IMG/VR virus record: IMGVR_UViG_3300042349_000573
Coordinates: 1-41,620 of that record
Source: a virus
DNA length: 41,620 nt
Direction: 5' to 3' (one strand)
Position numbers and translations under genes: made by a program. The notes beneath the pieces were generated by a model, which saw nothing but the letters and a program-made list of their open reading frames with translations, was not told the origin of the DNA and ran no database searches. Below are positions 25,967-33,918 of this stretch, one piece after another (within the stretch, counting starts at the first letter, position 1; each line of letters starts with the position of its first letter).

Positions 25967-26905
25967 ATGAAGATATTATTAACTGGTGGTGGTGGATTTT
26001 TAGGCCGATTTGTTTATCAGGAACTACTGAATAGGAATTACGGCCAAACCGATATATTTATACCACGAAAGAAAGACTATGATCTAACTGATTATAGCAC
26101 TGTTAAAAAACTATTTGAAGAGCATAAGCCCGATACTGTGATTCATATGGCAGCAGAGGTTGGAGGTATCGGGGCGAATATGGCTAATCCTGGAAGATTC
26201 TTTTATAGTAATATGGTTATGGGATCTAATCTTATTGAGATGAGCAGGCTGTACGGGGTTAGCCAGTTTGTTCAAATTGGTACAGTATGTTCTTATCCAA
26301 AGTTTTGTGATGCTCCTTTTATGGAAGAGGATATTTGGGATGGATATCCTGAAGAAACTAATGCTCCTTATGGGATTGCTAAAAAGGCCTTATTTGTGAT
26401 GTTGGAGGCTTATAAAAAACAGTATGGATTAAATAGTTGCGTAATAGTACCAACTAATCTTTATGGACCTTTTGATAACTTTGATCCAGCTTCTTCTCAT
26501 GTTATTCCTGCATTAATTAGAAAATTCATAATTGCTAAAAAGCGTAATTTCCCAAATGTTTCTTGTTGGGGAGATGGATCAGCAACTAGAGAGTTCTTGT
26601 ACGTTGAAGATGCAGCACGAGCAGTTGTTGACGGAATGGAAAAGGTTAAGGATCCCGGTCCTATTAATGTGGGATCTGGCAAAGAAATTAGTATTCTATT
26701 ATTAGTTGACAAAATTAAAGAATTGGTTAATTATAGCGGAGATATTCTTTGGGATAGCTCTAAACCAAATGGACAGCCTAGACGAGTTTTGAATATTGCC
26801 AAAGCTAAGCAGCTATTAGACTGGGAGCCAAAGCAAGAGTTTATATCAGGATTAAAAAAAACCATAGAATGGTACTTAAAAACTAAATCATGTGCGGAAT
26901 TGTAG
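25967..26905 (+). CDS. fcl: GDP-L-fucose synthase
   Basis: 312 residues, the family length. Converts GDP-4-keto-6-deoxymannose to GDP-L-fucose (epimerase and NADPH-dependent reductase). The Rossmann loop is GGGGFLGRFV. The catalytic Tyr-x3-Lys is in PYGIAKKAL, with the family segments VIHMAAEVGGIGANM and GTVCSYP intact, and GDGSATREFLYVEDAA near residue 200. It overlaps the downstream glmS gene by 16 bases. Its partner gmd is at 22585-23589 on the opposite strand. Confidence 0.92.
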   Translation: MKILLTGGGGFLGRFVYQELLNRNYGQTDIFIPRKKDYDLTDYSTVKKLFEEHKPDTVIHMAAEVGGIGANMANPGRFFYSNMVMGSNLIEMSRLYGVSQFVQIGTVCSYPKFCDAPFMEEDIWDGYPEETNAPYGIAKKALFVMLEAYKKQYGLNSCVIVPTNLYGPFDNFDPASSHVIPALIRKFIIAKKRNFPNVSCWGDGSATREFLYVEDAARAVVDGMEKVKDPGPINVGSGKEISILLLVDKIKELVNYSGDILWDSSKPNGQPRRVLNIAKAKQLLDWEPKQEFISGLKKTIEWYLKTKSCAEL

Positions 26906-28710
26906 CATACGTCGGAAAGAACAATTGTTCAAATGATATATTAGACAAACTATCGTCTCTAGAATATAGAGGATATGATAGTGCTGGGGTGTGTTATGTA
27001 TGTGGCCCAGAATTTAAAGTTTATAAGTCTGTGGGACCGGTAGAGTCTTTAAAAAAACAGGCTGGTTCGTCCTTACTGAGATCGTACTGTGCTGTTGCTC
27101 ATACTCGCTGGGCAACTCATGGAAAACCATCACTAAACAACTGTCATCCTCATGTTACTAGTGATCAGAGATTAGTATTAGTTCATAACGGAATTATTGA
27201 AAACTATAAAGAACTCAAGGCTGAATTAAGTCCGAAGTATACTTTCTCATCAGATACTGACAGTGAAGTTCTATTATATTTGATATATGATATTATGATC
27301 TCTAATAATCTGTCGTTATTTGAAGCAACTAAACTAGCCTTAGAGCAAGTTATGGGGGCTTATGCTATTGTTGTAATCGATAGGTATAGTACAGATACTC
27401 TGGTTTGTGCTAGGAAAGGAAGCTCTTTGATAGTAGGAATAGGAGATGGCGAATACTATGTATCCTCTGATAAAATGGGTATTGATCAGAAGATTACTAA
27501 TATAGTATATCTTAAAGACAATAGCGTCTGTAAAATTAATGATCAAATTGTCACCTATGATATGACATGCGGAATCGAAGTAGACTGTGAAATAGAAAAA
27601 GTACTAGATCATAGAATGCCTTCTGATAAAGGGGATTATGAGTCGTACATGCTCAAAGAGATTTATGAACAGTCAGAAACAATAACTCAATGTATTACTG
27701 GGCGTATCTCTAAAGATAAAATTAAACTTGGTGGATTATTAGGATATGAAAAAGTATTGTCTTCAGCAAAACATATTACTATTGTTGCTTGTGGATCAAG
27801 CTGGAATGCTGGATTATTAGGCAAATACTATATTGAAGAATTAAACGATATTAAAGTTAGTGTTGAATATGCTAGCGAATTTAGATATCGATTAACAGCA
27901 ATTAGTCCTGGAGATATTGTTATTGGAATTAGTCAGAGCGGAGAAACCGCAGATACTATTGCTGCTTTAGAAAAAGCAAAAGCTCAAGGAGCAACTGTCA
28001 TTGGAATATGCAATGTTCCTAATTCAACCATGGCAAGAATGACTAACTGTGGCATATTTTTAAGGTCAGGAGTAGAAATTGGTGTTGCTAGTACCAAGAC
28101 TTTTTTAAATCAAGTTTTGGTGCTTCTATTATTATCTTTATGGATTAATCAAAATCAAGAAAAATACAATATTGAGATTAGAAGAAATATAATTAATGAA
28201 ATACTAAATCTTCCAAACTTAATTAAACAAACACTAGACTCTTCAGAAGAGATATGGAGTATTGCTGAGGAGTACTGTGATATTAAGAATTGTTTATTTC
28301 TTGGAAGAGGATACAATTTCCCTATAGCACTAGAGGGTGCTTTGAAGCTTAAAGAGATTAGTTACATTCATGCTGAAGGATATGCTGCTGCTGAAATGAA
28401 ACATGGTCCTTTAGCTTTGGTTGATAGAGACACTCCAACAATTGTTATATCTAATAATATGGATCAGTATCAAAAATTACAAAACAATATTCAAGAAATA
28501 AAAGCAAGAGATGGTCAAGTAATTACTATAAGCAATCAACAACAAGATATTGCTGGAGATCATAATATTTATGTTCCTTCATGTATTGATCATGTGTGTC
28601 CACTAGTTTCCGTAGTTCCTCTGCAGTTGTTTTCTTATTATAGCGCAAAGCTAAGGGGCTGTAATATTGATAGACCAAGAAACTTAGCAAAAAGCGTTAC
28701 TGTAGAATGA
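26890..28710 (+). CDS. glmS: Glutamine-fructose-6-phosphate aminotransferase (isomerising)
   Basis: 606 residues, full length. Makes glucosamine-6-phosphate from fructose-6-phosphate and glutamine, the entry to amino-sugar synthesis. The N-terminal glutaminase begins MCGIVAYVGK with the catalytic Cys2 and has THGKPS and the NGIIEN loop. Two SIS isomerase domains follow (ACGSSWNAGLLGKYY, ISQSGETADT, later GRGYNFPIALEGALKLKE). The C-terminal RPRNLAKSVTVE active-site tail is intact. It overlaps fcl by 16 bases and the following glycosyltransferase by four. Confidence 0.95.
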   Translation: MCGIVAYVGKNNCSNDILDKLSSLEYRGYDSAGVCYVCGPEFKVYKSVGPVESLKKQAGSSLLRSYCAVAHTRWATHGKPSLNNCHPHVTSDQRLVLVHNGIIENYKELKAELSPKYTFSSDTDSEVLLYLIYDIMISNNLSLFEATKLALEQVMGAYAIVVIDRYSTDTLVCARKGSSLIVGIGDGEYYVSSDKMGIDQKITNIVYLKDNSVCKINDQIVTYDMTCGIEVDCEIEKVLDHRMPSDKGDYESYMLKEIYEQSETITQCITGRISKDKIKLGGLLGYEKVLSSAKHITIVACGSSWNAGLLGKYYIEELNDIKVSVEYASEFRYRLTAISPGDIVIGISQSGETADTIAALEKAKAQGATVIGICNVPNSTMARMTNCGIFLRSGVEIGVASTKTFLNQVLVLLLLSLWINQNQEKYNIEIRRNIINEILNLPNLIKQTLDSSEEIWSIAEEYCDIKNCLFLGRGYNFPIALEGALKLKEISYIHAEGYAAAEMKHGPLALVDRDTPTIVISNNMDQYQKLQNNIQEIKARDGQVITISNQQQDIAGDHNIYVPSCIDHVCPLVSVVPLQLFSYYSAKLRGCNIDRPRNLAKSVTVE

Positions 28711-29414
28711 AAATATCAATATGCTCTCAAATAAAAAATAGACTGTATCAGTTTAGTAAGACTTTTTTAAAAAATATGGAGACTCTTGGACAATACCAAG
28801 ATATTGAATGGATAATTGTGGACTGTGGATCAACAGATAACTTATCTGAATATATCGCGGAATATTTGGAAAAATATAGTTTTGTTAAATACTATCAAGC
28901 TCTTGATTTTAAGTATTCTATTCCAATAGCTAAAAATTTTGCTGTGCGATTTTCCTCTGGAGATTATGTTTTTAATTTAGATTGTGATAATTATTTAGAT
29001 AATATAGTTGATGAAATAAGATCTTCTGATCAAGGAGTTCATTGTCATGAATATCTTAAAGGAACTCATGGAAGAATAGGAATGAGCAAAGAAATCTTTG
29101 TTAAGATAGGAGGATATGATGAAAACTTTTTTCCTGCCGGAGTTCATGATAATGATATTATTTTACGAGCAAACTATCTAGACTATAAATTTAAAAGTAT
29201 TCCTAGTATTACTCCTCCGGTATCTAATAGTAAAAAAGATACTATTAAAGATTTTGGAGAGGGTATGGATTGGGAAACAATGGTAAAATATAATGAAATT
29301 ATTATGAAATATAATGAAAAGAAAAAACTGTTAAATCCTAATAATAATATTTTTACTCCTTGTTCTTTTATCTATAATCTGAAGGATACTGTAGAGAAGA
29401 CTAATGAATTCTGA
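28707..29414 (+). CDS. Glycosyltransferase, family 2-like
   Basis: 235 residues, overlapping glmS by four bases (ATGA). The N-terminus ISICSQIKNRLYQFSKTFLK is the first strand of a GT-A fold, followed by IIVDCGSTDNL and a nucleotide-sugar/metal motif NLDCDNYL (DxD). FFPAGVHDNDIILRANYLDY resembles the acceptor-side loop of polypeptide or polysaccharide family 2 enzymes. It probably transfers a sugar such as fucose or a hexosamine, but the donor cannot be read from sequence. Confidence 0.7.
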   Translation: MKISICSQIKNRLYQFSKTFLKNMETLGQYQDIEWIIVDCGSTDNLSEYIAEYLEKYSFVKYYQALDFKYSIPIAKNFAVRFSSGDYVFNLDCDNYLDNIVDEIRSSDQGVHCHEYLKGTHGRIGMSKEIFVKIGGYDENFFPAGVHDNDIILRANYLDYKFKSIPSITPPVSNSKKDTIKDFGEGMDWETMVKYNEIIMKYNEKKKLLNPNNNIFTPCSFIYNLKDTVEKTNEF

Positions 29415-30579
29415 AAAACTATTAGATAGTTATGTTGAGATGGCAGACACCTTGTTATATCAAGACGATGCTACTTTAAGATACTATCAAGAGCTTTTGG
29501 AAAAGAATATAGTAAATTGGGCACTTGAACATAGTAATGTTTATAAGACTTTATATCGGCCAGACAGAATATTTATCAAGGATGATCTACTTAATAAAGA
29601 AAACTGGTATGTTCCACAGCTAAAAGAGAATAGTGGGATACGTAGCACTAGCGGAAGTACTACAGGAGATCCTTTTTCATACTCTATATATAATAGATAT
29701 GCTAGATTTTTAATAGATGATCAACATTGGAGTTTGATACTCAAGGAGTTTGGATTATATCAACATCATATTAAAATAGCAATAATGTATTATTTTAAAG
29801 ACACATTGTCTGTTTTCTCAGATAGTGAATTTGTCAGATCGGACCACTCTGTTTCAAATCAGTTTCAGTATAATCATGGTAGTAAGGATTGTTCGGTAGA
29901 TTATATTAACTTTCAAAATTTTGGTAGTACTGATTGGTATGAAAAATTGTTCGATTATTTAAGCGGTACTGAAATTGATATTATAATTAGTACGGGACCT
30001 ATAATTAACCAGCTATGTAATGAGATCAGAAAAAGAAAGTATTCTAAAAAATTATGTTATTTATTGAGTCATAGTAATGAATTTCCATTACAAAGAGATT
30101 TTGAATTTTTGAAAATTAACAAGCTTATAGATTATCACTGTGATCATATGAGATGTTGGGATGGTGGGGCCAGTTTCTTTACTTGTAAGTTTGGAACTTA
30201 TCATTTATTAGATAATATTACGCTTCATAAAAGTATAGATTCTAAATTAGTAACTACGGATTATTTTTCACTAGCTGCGCCTTTTGTAAATTATTGGAAC
30301 GGAGATGTTTGTGAGATTCAAGACCAATACTTGCGATGTCAATGTGGAAGATTGTATCGGCCATTCAAGATGCTGGAAAATCGGCCCTTTGCTCTTAAAG
30401 GAACTACCAAGTTAACGCAAATAAAAGAAGAAATTAACAAATTAGATTTTAAGAATAACTTGGTTCAAGTTCAGTTTGAGAATTTGAATGTAAGAATTTC
30501 TAGTGATAGGGAGTTGGAAAAGAACGAAAAAACACAACTTAAAAAGATATTGAAGGAATATCAAATAACTTTTTGCTAG
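29404..30579 (+). CDS. CapK / phenylacetate-CoA-ligase-like adenylate-forming enzyme
   Basis: 391 residues, overlapping the glycosyltransferase gene by 11 bases. The phosphate loop of adenylate-forming enzymes is present (RSTSGSTTGDPFSYS). A C-terminal NYWNGDVCEI block, near a Cys pair (CQCGRLYRP), matches the RTGDxxEI...CxCGR pattern of PaaK/CapK proteins. Some family members are encoded in capsule or surface polysaccharide clusters (CapK), which fits the neighbours here. The substrate is unknown. CapK-type polysaccharide modification is inferred from context. Confidence 0.65.
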   Translation: MNSEKLLDSYVEMADTLLYQDDATLRYYQELLEKNIVNWALEHSNVYKTLYRPDRIFIKDDLLNKENWYVPQLKENSGIRSTSGSTTGDPFSYSIYNRYARFLIDDQHWSLILKEFGLYQHHIKIAIMYYFKDTLSVFSDSEFVRSDHSVSNQFQYNHGSKDCSVDYINFQNFGSTDWYEKLFDYLSGTEIDIIISTGPIINQLCNEIRKRKYSKKLCYLLSHSNEFPLQRDFEFLKINKLIDYHCDHMRCWDGGASFFTCKFGTYHLLDNITLHKSIDSKLVTTDYFSLAAPFVNYWNGDVCEIQDQYLRCQCGRLYRPFKMLENRPFALKGTTKLTQIKEEINKLDFKNNLVQVQFENLNVRISSDRELEKNEKTQLKKILKEYQITFC

Positions 30580-30591
30580 TCTCCCCCGTTT

Positions 30592-30602
30592 GGGGTGTAT
30601 AG
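30592..30602 (+). promoter_or_regulatory. Candidate late promoter motif variant
   Basis: GGGGTGTATAG lies 36 bases upstream of the ATG at 30639, right after the CapK-like stop codon. It resembles the AGGTGTATTAAA sites of the minus strand in sequence and spacing. A nearby CCCCCGTTTGGGG hairpin could end the preceding transcript, but it lacks a T-run. Confidence 0.3.
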
Positions 30603-30638
30603 TCTATAATTACTACTAGTTGTAAGGGAAATTGTTAT

Positions 30639-30950
30639 ATGGTATATGATAATAATGATGGGACAGTTTATAGTGTTTTGACTGGGAAGCCTGGGCAGTG
30701 CGGAACTTTTTCTGTACAGTGTATAAGTGATGGATATGGCGGTTACGAATGGGACTTCGGAAATGCCGTTCATAATTACGCGGGTTGCTCTGGTTGTTGT
30801 ACAGCAGCTCCTTGCAATCAATTCACCGGTGGTTATTACGTTAACGGCACCGGCACACCAGAGGGATTTACTTCTTATTGCGGAACTTGCGATGCGTCTA
30901 AAGTTGGACAATTCTGTAACGATACTATTCTTTGTAACGCACCATCTTGA
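30639..30950 (+). CDS. Cys-rich small protein with YSVLTGKP N-terminal segment
   Basis: 103 residues. The N-terminus DNNDGTVYSVLTGKP is shared with the proteins at 31468 and (in part) 32842, while the body is unrelated to either in length and sequence. The body is Cys-rich (GQCGTFSVQC, GCSGCCTAAPC, CGTCD, FCNDTILC), suggesting disulphides or metal binding in an extracellular or virion setting. No signal peptide is seen. A modest AAGGG ribosome site precedes the ATG. Function unknown. Confidence 0.6.
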   Translation: MVYDNNDGTVYSVLTGKPGQCGTFSVQCISDGYGGYEWDFGNAVHNYAGCSGCCTAAPCNQFTGGYYVNGTGTPEGFTSYCGTCDASKVGQFCNDTILCNAPS

Positions 30951-31025
30951 GAGATTAAAATCTATCCACGATATAATCTTGCCAATACCTCAATGGTCTC
31001 TATTATAAACTAAAGGAGACTAAAT

Positions 31026-31430
31026 ATGATCAATAAAAACAATGTGGCCGATATTCTTCCTATTCTGATTAAGGACGAAGAAACTTTTAACCGTCTTAAG
31101 AACGATTTTCCTTCCATTCTGGCGGATCTTGTGACTTTTAAGGATAATCCTAATTGTTCTTGTCGAGGAAGAGTTTTTAAATTCTTCTCTGAACATCTAG
31201 AAGCTAATCCAAATATTTTAGATCAGTATGTTAAAGATGCTAGTGAAATAACTGTTAAGCTACAATCTTTAAGTGATGAACGAGCTGCTAATAATTATGC
31301 TGGTAAGGTCTTCCTTGTTGATAAGGGAGAAGAAGCGTGGGCGGCATTTGCGGGAACTTTACCCGGCAAGATGTTCCGAATGTTTAGCGTGGCTGAAAGA
31401 GATGATAAAGTAGTGGTGTATTTCTTGTAG
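31026..31430 (+). CDS. Hypothetical phage protein
   Basis: 134 residues with an excellent AAAGGAGA site. Helical in the first two thirds (ILPILIKDEETFNRLKNDF) with a small CSCRGRVFKFF motif around residues 45-55, and a C-terminal strand region (GKMFRMFSVAERDDKVVVYFL). It is soluble and has no signal peptide. It sits between two YSVLTGKP-tag genes. The family is not recognised. Confidence 0.6.
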   Translation: MINKNNVADILPILIKDEETFNRLKNDFPSILADLVTFKDNPNCSCRGRVFKFFSEHLEANPNILDQYVKDASEITVKLQSLSDERAANNYAGKVFLVDKGEEAWAAFAGTLPGKMFRMFSVAERDDKVVVYFL

Positions 31431-31467
31431 TGATTATTGAATAACTTACTCAACAGGATACAACACC

Positions 31468-32301
31468 ATGAATGATAATGGGCCAATTTATAGCGTGTTA
31501 ACTGGGAAGCCTGCTTTATTCACCGGCTTCGCGCGCCCCACCGACAACTATGGCGGCAGCGTTGGGGTCCAGCCGTGGCCCGCCACTTGGTCCAACACAA
31601 GCAACTCTTTCACACGCACAACCTTCCAAGGTTATTCTCCTTCTTATCCTTCGACCCTCTGGACCCATGTTTTCACCCTCAGTGGAAACTCCGGCACCAT
31701 CACTGGCACCCCCAAGTTTTTCCGCTCTGTGACCAACCACGGCGGCGGTCAGCTAGATAAAGACGGCCTTTTCAACTACGACAACCCGTCCTCTCTAAAC
31801 GCTGGCACTTACTATGTGAGTGTTCCCGGCGGCAACTTTAACAACTATCCTAGCTCGTCCACAGCGACGTATACGTTTGCCAACTCTGTGCTTGCCAGTG
31901 CCAAGCCATTCCCTGATGGCACCGACTTTGCAAATTTCGATCCGGCAGCGAATGTTAGCGTAAGCGGTCTGGTGACCAGCTTTACCGTTTATGCCAATGC
32001 ACATGCTGGCAAGGTCTTCTTTACCGTACCTGCGGGTTCAGCGCGTTCAGTAACGATTGCGTTTATAAACAGACGCGGAAATAACACCGGGTGGGATTTA
32101 ACAACCGGCGGCGTAAATGCACTACGTTCTATTGTCAACTACAATAATTCGGGTTGGACATTAGATAAGAATGGCACTTATTCGGCCCCGTACCCGTATG
32201 GCTTGACTAAGACGCTTACGATGAACCCCGGCGATTATATTGTTGACCTGCGCGGGTCGCGGTACAGCGGCGGATACACCGGCACAATCACAATCACATA
32301 A
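31468..32301 (+). CDS. Two-domain beta-sandwich protein with YSVLTGKP N-terminus and foreign-composition body
   Basis: 277 residues. The first 15 (MNDNGPIYSVLTGKP) match the N-terminus of the protein at 30639. At the DNA level the shared leader ends at actgggaagcctg, after which base composition jumps from AT-rich to visibly GC-rich (gcgcgccccac and similar) until the stop. The body contains two related units: the first has LDKDGLFNYDN and a later VSVPGGNF, the second LDKNGTYSAPY and VDLRGSRY. They look like pre-peptidase C-terminal or similar beta-sandwich domains. It is probably a recently acquired binding protein fused to a phage leader. Confidence 0.7.
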   Translation: MNDNGPIYSVLTGKPALFTGFARPTDNYGGSVGVQPWPATWSNTSNSFTRTTFQGYSPSYPSTLWTHVFTLSGNSGTITGTPKFFRSVTNHGGGQLDKDGLFNYDNPSSLNAGTYYVSVPGGNFNNYPSSSTATYTFANSVLASAKPFPDGTDFANFDPAANVSVSGLVTSFTVYANAHAGKVFFTVPAGSARSVTIAFINRRGNNTGWDLTTGGVNALRSIVNYNNSGWTLDKNGTYSAPYPYGLTKTLTMNPGDYIVDLRGSRYSGGYTGTITIT

Positions 32302-32312
32302 GGAGAAATACT

Positions 32313-32825
32313 ATGAAAGGCGCAAAAATCACACTACCAAATGGAAAAAGGTTTGCTCTTGTGGCTCGTAGCGGAAGCTACAGTGTAATATGGCAAGCAT
32401 TACCAACGTCACTAAGAAATCCAGAAGGAGAAAGATGGCATCCCATTAACGCAACCACACATACTATAGGTTCGCCATTAGACGATAATGATATTCCTAA
32501 TTTGTGTTGCTTAGTTAGAGACCCTGTTGAAAGATTTCGCTCATCTTGTGCTAGACAACAAAAAACCGTAGAAGAAGGACTTGAATCAATATCTTTTGAT
32601 GTTCATTTCTGGACACTAGAATCTATGGGACTATTGGCTGAAGGAATAACCTACTTTCGATTCCCTGATCAAATAGATGATTGCGCACAATGGTTAGGGT
32701 TGGAGACTCCTGTACCAATATTAAATGAGGAGTTAGAAGAAGACAAGCCAGTCTTGACGGAAGAACAGAAAATTCTTATTCGTGAAGCATATTCTTCTGA
32801 TGTGGAGTTGTGGGAATCTTTATAA
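32313..32825 (+). CDS. Sulfotransferase-like protein
   Basis: 170 residues. The pattern CLVRDPVERFRSSCARQ matches the 3'-phosphate-binding region of sulfotransferases. The N-terminal VARSGSYSVIWQAL could be the 5'-phosphosulphate loop. The C-terminal block DDCAQWLGL...EEQKILIREAYSSDVELW matches the Y-x-D-x-x-L end of family 2-type sulfotransferases. Such enzymes move sulphate from PAPS to glycans or proteins. It is short for the family, so it may be a minimal or partial version. It fits the glycan-modifying neighbours. Confidence 0.6.
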   Translation: MKGAKITLPNGKRFALVARSGSYSVIWQALPTSLRNPEGERWHPINATTHTIGSPLDDNDIPNLCCLVRDPVERFRSSCARQQKTVEEGLESISFDVHFWTLESMGLLAEGITYFRFPDQIDDCAQWLGLETPVPILNEELEEDKPVLTEEQKILIREAYSSDVELWESL

Positions 32826-32841
32826 AAAAGGGTACAATATT

Positions 32842-33213
32842 ATGGCATATGATAATAGTAACGGACCAGTTTATAGCCAAGTGGTAAACAAACTAGCTCC
32901 TTGTACATCTAACAGTAATTGTTCAGCGGGAGAGTACTGTTGTAGTGATGGGACATCATCATATTGTGGAACAGGTAGTTGCCTTATCCTTATAGCAGCA
33001 TGTAACTCTGGCAATAACTACTGTGGTACTGGAAACTCCTCGTATAACACTGCCACTTATGCTTATGCAAACAATCAATGGTATTATGGCAATGCAACAC
33101 TAAGTGCCACGTACTTCAGACAACAAGGGGCATTATACTGCGGAGGAACTTTTTTTAATACGCACGTAAATGCTCAGGGTCCAGGAACTTGGGGAATAAG
33201 AGCATGTTCATAA
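32842..33213 (+). CDS. Cys-rich small protein with related N-terminal segment
   Basis: 123 residues from the ATG at 32842; an earlier in-frame start at 32782 falls inside the sulfotransferase gene and is unlikely. The N-terminus AYDNSNGPVYSQVVNK is a diverged form of the segment in the proteins at 30639 and 31468. The body is Cys- and Asn/Tyr-rich (CTSNSNCSAGEYCCSDG, YCGTGSC, YCGTGNSSYN) and ends in GTWGIRACS. Disulphide-stabilised folding is likely. Function unknown. Confidence 0.6.
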   Translation: MAYDNSNGPVYSQVVNKLAPCTSNSNCSAGEYCCSDGTSSYCGTGSCLILIAACNSGNNYCGTGNSSYNTATYAYANNQWYYGNATLSATYFRQQGALYCGGTFFNTHVNAQGPGTWGIRACS

Positions 33214-33488
33214 TTTATTTATTTATTTCTTTAGCTTTGTCGTACGCTTGGAGTGATACTGAAGTTACTCGGCCACTAAGAAATTTGGTAGCGCGAGTTC
33301 CATACGTTCGTAAACCATTGTTGTGTCATGAGTGTGTTAGTTTTTGGATTAGTCTTGGCCTATCGTTCTTTTTAAATCCTTTGCAAGATTTTACAGCTCC
33401 AATGGTTAGTAACATACTGAGTGCTTTTTGTGGATTTTTTATTAATATGGTCTTTGTTCGCAAACATTTGGTTCCTTATAAGGACTAA
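33204..33488 (+). CDS. DUF1360-like small membrane protein
   Basis: 94 residues from the ATG at 33204, which has a GGGG-AATAAG ribosome site; an in-frame ATG at 33189 is also possible. N-terminal hydrophobic segment (FIIYLFISLALSYAW), then a conserved CHECVSFWISLGLSFF motif, and a second hydrophobic segment (LSAFCGFFINMVF). The LxCxxCxxFW signature is that of DUF1360 membrane proteins, found in several phages. It overlaps the previous gene by ten bases. Role unknown. Confidence 0.65.
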   Translation: MFIIYLFISLALSYAWSDTEVTRPLRNLVARVPYVRKPLLCHECVSFWISLGLSFFLNPLQDFTAPMVSNILSAFCGFFINMVFVRKHLVPYKD

Positions 33489-33505
33489 AGTTCCAATACG
33501 GGACT

Positions 33506-33519
33506 GTCGATACTATAAG
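33506..33519 (+). promoter_or_regulatory. Early-type GTCGATA regulatory motif
   Basis: GTCGATACTATAAG resembles the GTCGATATAAG sequence just after the -10 boxes of early promoters near 35787, 37263 and 40357. It lies upstream of the secreted-protein gene at 33563. A matching -35 box is not clear. Confidence 0.3.
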
Positions 33520-33562
33520 TGTGGAAACTGGTCAATTTCTTTTAACCTCAGAGGATAATTTT

Positions 33563-33847
33563 ATGCTAAAGCTATTAAGCGGATTGTTTGTATTTGCTCT
33601 ATGTTCAGTATCATATGGTAGTGATTGGATGAGTTATGTTCCTCAGCAACCAATGGCTGTTCAACAAGCTCCAGCTATTCAGTATGTTCCAGTATACTAT
33701 CCGATTATAATAGCTCCTGCAGCTCCTCAGCTCGTTCCAGTAACAACTTATCAAAACTTTGTGGTAGAACGTCGATGCTGGACTCTTTTAAAGAGATATG
33801 AGGTAGTTAGTGTTCCTCAAACAGTTTATGTTCCAATTAGGTATTGA
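33563..33847 (+). CDS. Small secreted protein, paralogue of 25626-25940
   Basis: 94 residues from the ATG at 33563, preceded by GAGGATA; an earlier in-frame start lacks a good site and would put charged residues before the signal. Signal peptide MLKLLSGLFVFALCSVSYGS. The mature part is Gln/Pro/Val/Tyr-rich (QQAPAIQYVPVYYPIIIAPA) and ends PQTVYVPIRY. The shared CSVSYG, QAPxxxxVPV and IRY ending show common descent with the gene at 25626. Envelope role is possible; function unknown. Confidence 0.65.
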   Translation: MLKLLSGLFVFALCSVSYGSDWMSYVPQQPMAVQQAPAIQYVPVYYPIIIAPAAPQLVPVTTYQNFVVERRCWTLLKRYEVVSVPQTVYVPIRY

Positions 33848-33918
33848 CTTCTCAAATTTTTCTGATAGGGTGAGAGTTGTCTCTTATTTTATCACAAAAA
33901 AACGCAAGGAAGTGATCA

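Noticed and set aside
33861-33893. Intrinsic terminator after the second secreted-protein gene
   Set aside because: A short TGAGAG/CTCTTA stem followed by ATTTTATC is present but the stem is weak and the T-run short, so it was not listed.
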